Positions 12,432 through 18,916 of a DNA stretch of 26,234 nt are shown here, piece after piece (the stretch's first letter is position 1; every line of letters starts with the position of its first letter). The stretch is from a virus: positions 1 to 26,234 of the IMG/VR virus record IMGVR_UViG_3300025789_000135, one strand, 5' to 3'. The notes below the pieces were generated by a model that worked only from the letters and a program-made list of their open reading frames with translations, did no database searches and was not told the origin of the DNA. Made by a program: the position numbers and the translations under genes.

Positions 12432-12714
12432 TAATCACGGAACGTGTCCGCATTGCGGAGAAGATATGAATGGTGGAAGCATTTGGCAGACTTTTTATGA
12501 TAGAGGTCGTCAGGATGGTTACTATCATCATAATGGCGGAGTTCCCATGAACCATGAAGAAGCCGAGGCACTTGCTGATGAAGTAGCTTCACAGTATGGT
12601 GCTACTCGCACTAAAGGCAACTGGGGTCGCCAAATTGGTCTATATGATATGGATAAAGATCGCACAGTAGCATGGAAGTGTCCTGACTGTGGTGAAACAT
12701 GGGAGAGGTTATGA
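12424..12714 (+). CDS. Zinc-ribbon phage protein, 96 aa
   Basis: 96 residues if translation starts at TTG 12424, which has AAGGAAA at good spacing and overlaps the previous gene end; an ATG at 12388 is an alternative but overlaps by 44 bases. Two CxxC pairs, C8/C11 (CPHCGEDMNGGSI) and C86/C89 (CPDCGETW), form a zinc-ribbon frame around a helical insert (NHEEAEALADEVASQYGA). T4-like phages carry similar CPHCG...GGSI proteins, function unknown. ATGA overlap downstream. Confidence 0.77.
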   Translation: MTDNHGTCPHCGEDMNGGSIWQTFYDRGRQDGYYHHNGGVPMNHEEAEALADEVASQYGATRTKGNWGRQIGLYDMDKDRTVAWKCPDCGETWERL

Positions 12715-12908
12715 TTCAAAACATTAAGAAAAAGATTAAGAAACTAGATGATCGATTCGAAGTTTCTATGCTTGATAATGGTTACGTTATGGAGGTGACT
12801 GGTAATGATGAATTCGACAACTGGCATCGAGTCAAACTGGTAGTTGCTGACACTACTGATCTGGTTGAGCTGATTGAAGAAGTTGTTGCTATGGAGCGCA
12901 ATGTATAA
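12711..12908 (+). CDS. Hypothetical phage protein, 65 aa
   Basis: 65 residues from ATG 12711 (ATGA overlap, GAGAGG ribosome site). MIQNIKKKIKKLDDRFEVSM, then beta strands and an acidic C-terminal helix (LVELIEEVVAMER). No family recognised. Confidence 0.75.
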   Translation: MIQNIKKKIKKLDDRFEVSMLDNGYVMEVTGNDEFDNWHRVKLVVADTTDLVELIEEVVAMERNV

Positions 12909-12934
12909 TAAATAGAGTAAAAAAGGATTACTCT

Positions 12935-13474
12935 ATGAAAAAGAAAACGCTCAAGGATATGAAGAAAGATCCCTGCTGGAAAGGGTATCATCAGTATGGC
13001 ACTAAAGAAAAAGGTGGCAAAACTGTTCCTAATTGTGTTCCTGTAAAGGAATCAAATAACACTCCTTACGTAAGACCTCATATTGAAAAGGGGTCAACTG
13101 AGCAGTCTGGCTGGAAAGCATCCAATAAACACGGTCATGTGAAGTATTTTGGTAAGGAATTTAAAGCATCTGCACTTCGCCATGCCGGTCTTACAGAGGA
13201 TACATTACTTGAGCGTGGTGCTGACTCTAAAGGATATTTCAGGTCCACCGAAGCGGGCGCTGGCCTAACTGCTAAAGGGGCTGCACATTTCCGTCGCCAA
13301 AATCCAGGATCACATCTATCTACTGCTGTTACAGAAAAGAATCCTGGCGGCAAAAGGGCAGCACGTCGCAGATCTTTCTGCGCTCGAATGAGTGGTATGA
13401 AGGGTCCTATGAAAGATGAGAAGGGTCGCCCTACTCGTAAAGCCATGTCGCTCAGAAGGTGGCGCTGTCATTAA
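12935..13474 (+). CDS. DUF6321-like phage protein
   Basis: 179 residues in two recognisable parts. The N-terminal KDPCWKGYHQYGTKEKGGKT (residues 11-30) plus VPNCVPVKE is a short Cys motif frequently attached to phage proteins. The C-terminal part, about residues 108-179 (GAGLTAKGAAHFRRQNPGSH ... RAARRRSFCARMSGMKGP), matches my memory of the DUF6321 family, function unknown, very basic and probably nucleic-acid facing. No signal or membrane segment. Confidence 0.83.
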   Translation: MKKKTLKDMKKDPCWKGYHQYGTKEKGGKTVPNCVPVKESNNTPYVRPHIEKGSTEQSGWKASNKHGHVKYFGKEFKASALRHAGLTEDTLLERGADSKGYFRSTEAGAGLTAKGAAHFRRQNPGSHLSTAVTEKNPGGKRAARRRSFCARMSGMKGPMKDEKGRPTRKAMSLRRWRCH

Positions 13475-13491
13475 TTGAAAGGCTATATATT

Positions 13492-13683
13492 ATGGATAAT
13501 ATGACTACTGCTCGTTTAGTATCTGCTGCTGTTCTTGCTTCAGTTATCGCTGTGTTTCTGCTGTTTTATTATTTCTTTTGGTATATGTTTGCTATATTTT
13601 CTTTGCTGCTGTTGTATAGGTTATACGAATTCATCGCTCGGCTGATATATGATGATATTATGAATGAAGGCCGAAAAAAATAA
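13492..13683 (+). CDS. 63-residue membrane protein
   Basis: 63 residues from ATG 13492, preceded by GAAAGG; an in-frame start at 13459 would overlap the DUF6321-like gene. One long or two short membrane helices (LVSAAVLASVIAVFLLFYYF then MFAIFSLLLLYRLYEFIARL) and a charged end. No family recognised; followed by an A-rich spacer. Confidence 0.72.
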   Translation: MDNMTTARLVSAAVLASVIAVFLLFYYFFWYMFAIFSLLLLYRLYEFIARLIYDDIMNEGRKK

Positions 13684-13728
13684 TAAAAAAATAATAAAAA
13701 ATGAATTTATATATAGAGAGGTATGGAA

Positions 13729-13884
13729 ATGGCATATTGGTATGAATCTGTTGTATCTGGTACTAAAGAATGGTATGGTATCTATGATAAGAAGGGGCTT
13801 GTAGCTGAGTGTGCTTCTCTTAAACTTGCCGAACTTATTTTGCTGTGTTTACGAAATGGACAAACTAATGAAACTTCAGATTAA
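13729..13884 (+). CDS. 51-residue hypothetical protein
   Basis: 51 codons from ATG 13729, preceded by GAGAGG; an in-frame ATG at 13723 is too close to that site. MAYWYESVVSGTKEWYGIYD then a helix LKLAELILLCLRNG. Overlaps the next gene start by 17 bases. No family named. Confidence 0.65.
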   Translation: MAYWYESVVSGTKEWYGIYDKKGLVAECASLKLAELILLCLRNGQTNETSD

Positions 13885-14287
13885 TATTCATCCTAATGAT
13901 ATCCCGGCTCTTGCGGCTGGTGAGATTATGATGCAATATCTAAATCCTAATGGTCGTTGGGGATATAATACCGAAGAGGCTTATGTGCCTCTGATTGCTG
14001 TTGAGAACGATCAAATTAAAGACCTTACCTATAACACTATCTGCTGCGGTAGTTATGCCAAGACTGGCGAATATTCTCGTGTAGCAAAGTATCATATCAA
14101 ACAAGCTGATCTAGATGTCTATCTTTACTGGGATGGGGATGGCACAATTGTGTTTCATCATCTATCGGAAGGATGGTCGCTATATAACACCGATATGAAA
14201 TCAGAAGATGGTTGGCAGTGGTTATCTGATGATGATTGGACTAAGAATCTAGAAGAAGATTATTACTACGAGGAAATCACTGATTAA
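13868..14287 (+). CDS. Hypothetical acidic protein, about 139 aa
   Basis: 139 residues from ATG 13868, with TGGA as a weak ribosome site; ATG 13856 is also possible. An N-terminal Gly/Ala helix (NDIPALAAGEIMMQYLNP), then beta-rich sequence (DLDVYLYWDGDGTIVFHHLS) and a very acidic C-terminus with DDDW and EEDYYYEE. No family recognised. Confidence 0.73.
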   Translation: MKLQINIHPNDIPALAAGEIMMQYLNPNGRWGYNTEEAYVPLIAVENDQIKDLTYNTICCGSYAKTGEYSRVAKYHIKQADLDVYLYWDGDGTIVFHHLSEGWSLYNTDMKSEDGWQWLSDDDWTKNLEEDYYYEEITD

Positions 14288-14301
14288 TTTTGGAGGATGT
14301 T

Positions 14302-14568
14302 ATGGCTGTTTATCTTAGTTATTTCTTGCTTAGTGTTGTGTTTGTTTGTTATGCAAAAATATTGCAGCTTATGTTCTTCTCTCGGTATATGAAATTTCAT
14401 ATTGATAGAGTGTATGAAGAACGCCTAAACAATCTTCACAATAAAGAATGGAAATCCGCGGTAAACATTCCATATCCTAATGTTGATATTTCTTATCGTA
14501 ATTTTGTGCGGACTGTTCCACTAGATTATCGTTTTAGCAAAATGATTGACTATACTGAGGAATTATAA
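14302..14568 (+). CDS. Membrane-anchored hypothetical protein, 88 aa
   Basis: 88 residues from ATG 14302 with GGAGG seven bases upstream; a TTG at 14290 lies over the ribosome site. One N-terminal membrane helix (VYLSYFLLSVVFVCYAKILQ) and a polar, basic C-terminal domain, likely cytoplasmic or periplasmic depending on orientation. Stop shares bases with the next ATG (TAATG). Confidence 0.73.
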   Translation: MAVYLSYFLLSVVFVCYAKILQLMFFSRYMKFHIDRVYEERLNNLHNKEWKSAVNIPYPNVDISYRNFVRTVPLDYRFSKMIDYTEEL

Positions 14569-14963
14569 TGGGCGAACTTAAATCTATAAATGAAACACTC
14601 AATGAATTAGTTGAGTTAGGTGAATTCCAACAAAAGGCAGAAAACCAGTACGCAAAAGAATGCGACGATTACTGGACAGCTCTTCCTTATCATGAAAAAT
14701 TGATGGCATTTTATTCCGTATGTAAGCGCATACATAAAGGTGATATGATAGACGAAGGATCATATCGCCATGTGCTATATCAGATCTTTGGGTTTGATAT
14801 GGATGCCTATTCTATAGGTATGGAGTGTAGATATATGGACATACATAATGGTATATGCAACCAGCGCACAACTGATGCTGCTATTGCAGAAGTTCTTCGA
14901 CTACAAGATATAGAAGAAAAATACAATAAACTCACACACCAATTAGAGGATGATTTAAAATGA
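14568..14963 (+). CDS. Hypothetical helical protein, 131 aa
   Basis: 131 residues, nearly all helical, with heptad-like ends (LNELVELGEFQQKAENQYAK and LRLQDIEEKYNKLTHQ). The central part has YHEKLMAFYSVCKRIHKGDM. No catalytic motif. Overlaps both neighbours by one to four bases. Confidence 0.77.
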   Translation: MGELKSINETLNELVELGEFQQKAENQYAKECDDYWTALPYHEKLMAFYSVCKRIHKGDMIDEGSYRHVLYQIFGFDMDAYSIGMECRYMDIHNGICNQRTTDAAIAEVLRLQDIEEKYNKLTHQLEDDLK

Positions 14964-15247
14964 TTATCGAAACAAACTATAAACTTATGGATATTGTCAG
15001 CCTGAAGATGGTTTCGGGTGAAGAAGTTATCGGAAGACTAGCTGACGAGAATGCTGAATCGGTTACTCTTTCTAAGCCGATGGTATTCCTTATGGGTCCT
15101 CAGGGGCTTGGTCTGGTACCTTACTTCTTTTCGGGACCGAAAGATGGCAACGTTAAAATTAAGAACCAATTCATTAATGCTATGATTAAGACTGATGCTG
15201 ATGTTGGTAAGCAGTACCAGTCGCAGACTTCTAGTTTGGTGATCTAA
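14960..15247 (+). CDS. Sm-like-fold phage protein, 95 aa
   Basis: 95 residues. LMDIVSLKMVSGEEVIGRLA, then AESVTLSKPMVFLM, is the strand pattern of Sm/Hfq-like proteins found in cyanophage and other T4-like genomes (xxLxSGEEVIGxV...LxxP). Such folds bind RNA or pack as rings, but for the phage versions the role is unknown. ATGA overlap upstream and TAATG overlap downstream. Confidence 0.78.
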   Translation: MIIETNYKLMDIVSLKMVSGEEVIGRLADENAESVTLSKPMVFLMGPQGLGLVPYFFSGPKDGNVKIKNQFINAMIKTDADVGKQYQSQTSSLVI

Positions 15248-15930
15248 TGAAAGTCAATATCGGACCTTATCCTTACGATTTGATTCCTGTTCGTAAATGG
15301 GAAACTAGATACGAAATGTTTCGGTCGAAAACTCATGCATTTCTTGATGAAGATGAATATACTTGGTATGATAAAATTGTATTTGGCTTTTTTGACAAAC
15401 TAACTGATCTTGTTTGGCCCATCAATAGTTGGGCGCGCAATCGTAAACGTAAAGTTAAGGTCCATATTGATGGATATGATGTTTGGAGCGCCGATCACAC
15501 AATAGCTTTGGTCATCTATCCTCTTCTACTCAAACTAAAAGAAATCAAGCATGGCTCTTGTCCTGTTGATTTCGAAGATGTGCCTGAACAGTTTCATCCA
15601 ACGGAAGAAGCAGGTCCTGATAATGGATATACTGATAATACTATTCATGATAGATGGGAATGGGTTCTTAATGAAATAATTTGGGCATTCGAGCAATGCA
15701 CTCATCCTGACAACAACGATGCACAATTCTATCATAATAGCGATCAATTAGGAATGGTTTTTAATAAAACTGATGATGATGCAGGCTATAGTACTATAGG
15801 ATTTGATTATCAGAAAGATCCATCTAAACCAAAATATTGGGTAGACGAAAAGGGTCGCAAAGATCACTATAAGCGCATTAACAATGGCCTGCGTCTATTT
15901 GCAAAATACTACTTTGGTCTTTGGGATTGA
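15247..15930 (+). CDS. Conserved T4-like phage hypothetical protein, 227 aa
   Basis: 227 residues. The middle part (VHIDGYDVWSADHTIALVIY, then LKLKEIKHGSCPVDFEDVPE) and a C-terminal RWEWVLNEIIWAFEQC recur in a protein widely encoded by T4-like phages, always annotated as hypothetical. A FDYQKDPSKPKYWVDE stretch lies near the end. No membrane or signal segment. It is convergent with the structural gene, with only 11 bases between the stops and no obvious terminator. Confidence 0.85.
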   Translation: MKVNIGPYPYDLIPVRKWETRYEMFRSKTHAFLDEDEYTWYDKIVFGFFDKLTDLVWPINSWARNRKRKVKVHIDGYDVWSADHTIALVIYPLLLKLKEIKHGSCPVDFEDVPEQFHPTEEAGPDNGYTDNTIHDRWEWVLNEIIWAFEQCTHPDNNDAQFYHNSDQLGMVFNKTDDDAGYSTIGFDYQKDPSKPKYWVDEKGRKDHYKRINNGLRLFAKYYFGLWD

Positions 15931-15941
15931 TTATAGTTGGA

Positions 15942-17384
15942 TTAAACAATAGCAGTGACAAATGTGTTGTTTGCGGTTCCGTCCAAACAAAAATACTTGA
16001 CATACATTAAATTGTGTGAACTTAAGTAAAATGACTGCCCACCAGTTGCTTGTGTTCCTGATCTTAGACTATGATTGAACTGTTGAGTACCACCAATATT
16101 ATTAAAAATGAATAATTCAATTGATCTACCAGCACCTGAACTTAGATTCTGAATGTTAGCAGTCAATGTTCCCGCATTAGTATGCACATGAATAATATTA
16201 TCAGAAGCAAAGTCAATTAACACACTATTCGATATAGCGGCATCAATTCGTACATTTGGTGCTTTGTATGCAGTACTTTGTGTGGTGTTATCAGAGAAAG
16301 TAATGCCTGCATTTGCTTCAAGCGTAATATTGTTTGCTAACGTGTTTCCGTATATAGTTAATGTATTGGAAATAGTTGTTGGTGTAGAAATAAGCGTAGA
16401 TGTGGTATTAGTAGAAAACTCATATAAATTAGCTGAGGTATTGCCTACATATAATGATCTATTGATCAGAATACACCCACCATCACCAGGAGAACCGATA
16501 GTAAAGTCGTGTTGGGCATTAGCTAGTCCGATGGTATAGTTCTGTAGAATAACACCACCAGCATTGAAGCCAGCGTTTGCGTTAAATGTGGAGTTAGATC
16601 CTGAACCTTGTGTGATATAGAATACTTGATTCGCGAGAGATAGAACTTGGTCAGGTCCACCAAGAGTATCAGAGAAAGTGATAGAGTTAGAACCAATCCA
16701 CAAAGATTCCCAACGATTGGTGTTGTTTCCTAGAGAATGGGCTAGTGAAACATCGGGAATTATACTTGAAGGTATGTGTAACCAATCAACCGCAGTTGTA
16801 ACATTAGCGAACAAAAAGTTATTGCTAGTTGAACTGTAACTTAGAAAATAGTTATTGACAAAAGTTGACTTATTGATGTCATCTAGATAGCGAAGATTGA
16901 CTTCACCGCCACCACCCATACCCGATGCGTTTCTTGCAAATCTATGTAAGTCGGTAATAGTCTTTTTCATCAGATCTATCTCTTTACGTATAGATTCTGG
17001 AGTTTCATTTACTTTATCATTATATTCGTTTCTTGATAATTTTGATAAAGACTTAACTGCTTTTGTCACGAAATCTTTTTCAGGAAGCTGTGGCAAAGGC
17101 TGTGCACCAAGAGGAATAGCAGCTGGCTTTTCTTCAAGTATTATTGGTTCTATGAACTCATCGCAAGACTCAATAAGAGCATTATGTAGAGCTTCTGATT
17201 CTTTTTCTTCTATAATCTTTTTTGGTTTTGGGTTTAGAAGGGCTTCTTCAAAACTAGCTAGGAATTGTTTTTCTTTTTTGCGTTTAGCTGTTTCTTCATC
17301 AATGCGCTTGAATTCAGCTTCTGCAGCTTCTGGTCCTAGAAGTTTGGATAGTTTTTCGAATAATTTCTTTTCGGTTTCATTCAT
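15942..17384 (-). CDS. Virion structural / tail-fibre-like protein
   Basis: 480 residues on the - strand. N-terminal third: charged coiled-coil sequence (NETEKKLFEKLSKLLGPEAA) and SIRKEIDLMKKTITDLHRFA (131-150). Then GMGGGGEVNLRYLDD (155-169), a junction I recognise from structural proteins of cyanophages and related T4-like phages. The rest is Asn/Ser/Thr/Gly-rich beta repeats typical of fibre shafts, with phrases such as WESLWIGSNSITFSDTLGG and NALANNITLEANAGITF-type repeats. Likely displayed on the virion; receptor binding is inference. Only large - strand gene in the window. Confidence 0.82.
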   Translation of the reverse strand: MNETEKKLFEKLSKLLGPEAAEAEFKRIDEETAKRKKEKQFLASFEEALLNPKPKKIIEEKESEALHNALIESCDEFIEPIILEEKPAAIPLGAQPLPQLPEKDFVTKAVKSLSKLSRNEYNDKVNETPESIRKEIDLMKKTITDLHRFARNASGMGGGGEVNLRYLDDINKSTFVNNYFLSYSSTSNNFLFANVTTAVDWLHIPSSIIPDVSLAHSLGNNTNRWESLWIGSNSITFSDTLGGPDQVLSLANQVFYITQGSGSNSTFNANAGFNAGGVILQNYTIGLANAQHDFTIGSPGDGGCILINRSLYVGNTSANLYEFSTNTTSTLISTPTTISNTLTIYGNTLANNITLEANAGITFSDNTTQSTAYKAPNVRIDAAISNSVLIDFASDNIIHVHTNAGTLTANIQNLSSGAGRSIELFIFNNIGGTQQFNHSLRSGTQATGGQSFYLSSHNLMYVKYFCLDGTANNTFVTAIV

Positions 17385-17425
17385 TTCATAAACGTTCTTA
17401 GTGAAGTTACACTATTTATGCTAAT

Positions 17426-17450
17426 AAAAAAGAGAACGAAGTCTCTCTTT
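17426..17450 (-). terminator. Terminator on - strand
   Basis: Read on the - strand: stem AAAGAGA / TCTCTTT (17450-17444, 17435-17429) with eight-base loop, followed by further T at 17428-17426. It ends the 31-residue peptide transcript and lies before the structural gene start. Confidence 0.7.
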
Positions 17451-17451
17451 G

Positions 17452-17547
17452 TTACGTAGCTAGAAGAGATCCTAGAAATTCGTATAGTAGAGCCAAAGTG
17501 ACTGCTAACGTTACTACGTGTGTTGCTTTATAGATCTTTGATGTCAT
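17452..17547 (-). CDS. 31-residue membrane peptide on - strand
   Basis: 31 codons, MTSKIYKATHVVTLAVTLAL to LGSLLAT, with AGGGAAAG as ribosome site about seven bases before the ATG and a terminator directly after the stop. A short basic N-terminus plus one hydrophobic helix. Ribosome site, stop and terminator in correct order make it more than chance; function unknown. Confidence 0.55.
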   Translation of the reverse strand: MTSKIYKATHVVTLAVTLALLYEFLGSLLAT

Positions 17548-17634
17548 TTTTCTTTCCCTGTTCTGATTTTGCGCTATATATATGTTCGCGCGCCAAAAGA
17601 AACAAACGATCATCAAATTTTTTCAAAATAAGTG
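17548..17634. promoter_or_regulatory. Divergent intergenic region
   Basis: Lies between the - strand peptide and the + strand promoter at 17635. Read on the - strand it has an A/T-rich TATATATAG (around 17580) that could be a -10 element, but no clear -35. It also holds a GCGCGC palindrome at 17587-17592. Confidence 0.3.
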
Positions 17635-17663
17635 TTGACTTGTTGCCTGTAATATAGCATAAT
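17635..17663 (+). promoter_or_regulatory. sigma70-type phage promoter P17
   Basis: -35 TTGACT (17635-17640), 17-base spacer, -10 CATAAT (17658-17663) with ATAG upstream, as in the other promoters. Confidence 0.72.
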
Positions 17664-17695
17664 TACCTTGTGATTCTTAATCAGAAAGGTGCATT

Positions 17696-17863
17696 ATGCG
17701 AGTCGCTAGTATTGAAGATAATGCTGATGGTAGTGCTACTGTTATCTTTGAGGATATCAGTCCTCTAGAGTACGATTTTTTTCTTAGACTTGGTATACAA
17801 ACAGCTTTAATGGATTGTGTCAACGCTACATTAAAAGAACTTGACTCTGATTCGGAAAAGTAG
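17696..17863 (+). CDS. 55-residue acidic hypothetical protein
   Basis: 55 codons, MRVASIEDNADGSATVIFED to ELDSDSEK, acidic, with an AGAAAGG ribosome site. Second gene here with a TAG stop; like the other, that TAG sits inside a promoter (P18), and a TAA follows three codons later (TAG-TAT-AAA-TAA). No family recognised. Confidence 0.7.
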   Translation: MRVASIEDNADGSATVIFEDISPLEYDFFLRLGIQTALMDCVNATLKELDSDSEK

Positions 17864-17869
17864 TATAAA
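17841..17869 (+). promoter_or_regulatory. tRNA-cluster promoter P18
   Basis: -35 TTGACT (17841-17846), 17-base spacer, -10 TATAAA (17864-17869), 11 bases before the first tRNA. The -35 and spacer are coding sequence of the upstream gene. Confidence 0.8.
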
Positions 17870-17880
17870 TAAGTGACTAT

Positions 17881-17955
17881 GCGGGTGTGGCGTACTGGGG
17901 TGCGTGTCTGGCTTCCAACCAGAAGGTGAGAGTTCGATCCTCTCCATCCGCACCA
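17881..17955 (+). tRNA. tRNA-Gly (TCC)
   Basis: Acceptor stem GCGGGTG/CATCCGC, anticodon stem TCTGG/CCAGA with loop CTTCCAA (anticodon TCC at 17914-17916), T-arm with GTTCGATCC and encoded CCA. Reads GGA codons. Confidence 0.93.
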
Positions 17956-17957
17956 AC

Positions 17958-18047
17958 GGACAGGTGGCCGAGTGGTTTATGGCTCTGGTCTTGAAAACCA
18001 GCGAACCTTAACGGGTTCCGTGAGTTCGAATCTCACCCTGTCCGCCA
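17958..18047 (+). tRNA. tRNA-Ser (TGA)
   Basis: Acceptor GGACAGG/CCTGTCC, anticodon stem CTGGT/ACCAG with loop CTTGAAA (anticodon TGA), long class II variable arm, T-arm GTTCGAATC, discriminator G and encoded CCA. Reads UCA. Confidence 0.94.
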
Positions 18048-18055
18048 ATTTTTAA

Positions 18056-18129
18056 TGCCCTTTCGTCTAATGGTAGGACCACGCCCTTTGAAGGCGTTAA
18101 TCTTGGTTCGAATCCAAGCGGGGCATCCA
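18056..18129 (+). tRNA. tRNA-Gln (TTG)
   Basis: Acceptor TGCCCTT with CGGGGCA (weak seventh pair), U1-A72 as in glutamine tRNAs, anticodon stem ACGCC/GGCGT with loop CTTTGAA (anticodon TTG), T-arm GTTCGAATC, encoded CCA. Reads CAA. Confidence 0.9.
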
Positions 18130-18131
18130 GT

Positions 18132-18207
18132 CGGGAAGTGGCGCAAGTGGTAGCGCACCTGCTTTGGGAGCAGGGGGTTGCAGGTTCGAGTCCTGTCTTC
18201 CCGACCA
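18132..18207 (+). tRNA. tRNA-Pro (TGG)
   Basis: Acceptor CGGGAAG/CTTCCCG, anticodon stem CCTGC/GCAGG with loop TTTGGGA (anticodon TGG), T-arm GTTCGAGTC, encoded CCA. Reads CCA. Confidence 0.94.
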
Positions 18208-18230
18208 ATATTTGACATATATAAGTATAT

Positions 18231-18304
18231 GACGCTAGAGCATGATGGTAATGCAGGCAATTCTAACCTGCTTGATATGGGTTCGATTCCCATTAGCGTC
18301 ACCA
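18231..18304 (+). tRNA. Atypical tRNA: CTA (amber) or TCT (Arg)
   Basis: Acceptor GACGCTA/TAGCGTC and T-arm ATGGG-TTCGATT-CCCAT are perfect, and CCA is encoded. With canonical arm lengths (D-stem GCAT/ATGC, 18240-18254) the anticodon stem is GGCAA/CTGCT (G-U at 27-43, A.C at 31-39) and the loop TTCTAAC, giving anticodon CTA, complementary to the stop codon UAG. A rival fold uses GCAGG/CCTGC with a nine-base loop ending TTCTAA, which would present TCT (arginine) but destroys the D-stem. Position 8 is G, not U. Real tRNA, uncertain identity. Confidence 0.7.
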
Positions 18305-18321
18305 TTCTAAGGAGATGTAAT

Positions 18322-18339
18322 ATGAGTAATAACGTATAG
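18322..18339 (+). other. Mini-ORF with in-frame TAG after the odd tRNA
   Basis: AAGGAG at ideal spacing precedes ATG-AGT-AAT-AAC-GTA-TAG. If TAG were read as sense the frame would continue 14 codons to a TAA at 18382-18384. It may be a leader peptide or chance. Confidence 0.3.
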
Positions 18340-18412
18340 AACTCTAAATCAAGAGATCCACCTTTTGTTGTAGTTTACCAATAACCCAACTATTAAACAA
18401 AAGGAATTACAT

Positions 18413-18784
18413 ATGTCTATTGCACTTAAGATTAAATCAAAACACCTCAGCCTAGAAGCAAAAGTTATTAAGTTCGAAGAAGCTAAACTGTTAAAGCAGC
18501 AACGCTGGTTATTGAAACATCAGCAATCGTCTGCTCATGTTACTGAACAGTATAACTCTATCGTTAATCACAGAAAGTTTGAAGTGAGAAACGAAAATCG
18601 AGCTACTTTCCTTGCTAGAGCATATATAGAGGGAATCCCATATAAATCTGTTGAACAAAAAAGAAAACCAGAGAACGAAGGCAAATTTATTTGTTACATA
18701 GTTCCTAGAATTCTTTCAATGGTCCAGAAATATGGAAAATATTCAACCAAAAAAGAAGATATTTTAGCTTGGTTGAATGCATAA
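18413..18784 (+). CDS. Conserved phage protein, 123 aa
   Basis: 123 residues. The middle (NHRKFEVRNENRATFLARAY, then IEGIPYKSVEQK) is a signature of a small protein common in T4-like and cyanophage genomes; function unknown. An N-terminal basic helix (EAKLLKQQRWLLKHQQSS) and a C-terminal helical domain (VPRILSMVQKYGKYST). AAAGGAA ribosome site. First gene after the tRNAs; no separate promoter seen, so possibly on the tRNA transcript. Confidence 0.85.
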   Translation: MSIALKIKSKHLSLEAKVIKFEEAKLLKQQRWLLKHQQSSAHVTEQYNSIVNHRKFEVRNENRATFLARAYIEGIPYKSVEQKRKPENEGKFICYIVPRILSMVQKYGKYSTKKEDILAWLNA

Positions 18785-18916
18785 AGAAGTTAGAGCGTTG
18801 TAGGTATAGCTGTAAAGATTCGCAGAGCGAAGATTGATTGGGAACCTAAAGACCTTAACGGACAGCCAGTGAAAGTCTGAGCACTTTTTGTTAACAATAA
18901 AGAAAGTGAAAATACT
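18785..18916 (+). other. Intergenic stretch with coding-like remnant
   Basis: In the frame of the preceding gene, after its TAA and a TAG three codons later, a run of about 26 open codons ends at TGA 18880-18882 and translates to protein-like sequence (KIRRAKIDWEPKDLNGQPVK). There is no start codon or ribosome site, so it could be a decayed gene end. The remainder (18883-18916) is the AT-rich leader of the next gene. Confidence 0.35.

Noticed and set aside
18212-18230. Extra promoter between the fourth and fifth tRNA (TTGACA)
   Set aside because: A matching -10 would fall inside the tRNA, and the gap is only 23 bases.
18008-18305. Open frames antisense to the tRNA cluster
   Set aside because: They are reverse complements of tRNA genes; translations such as GFEPR are typical tRNA shadows.
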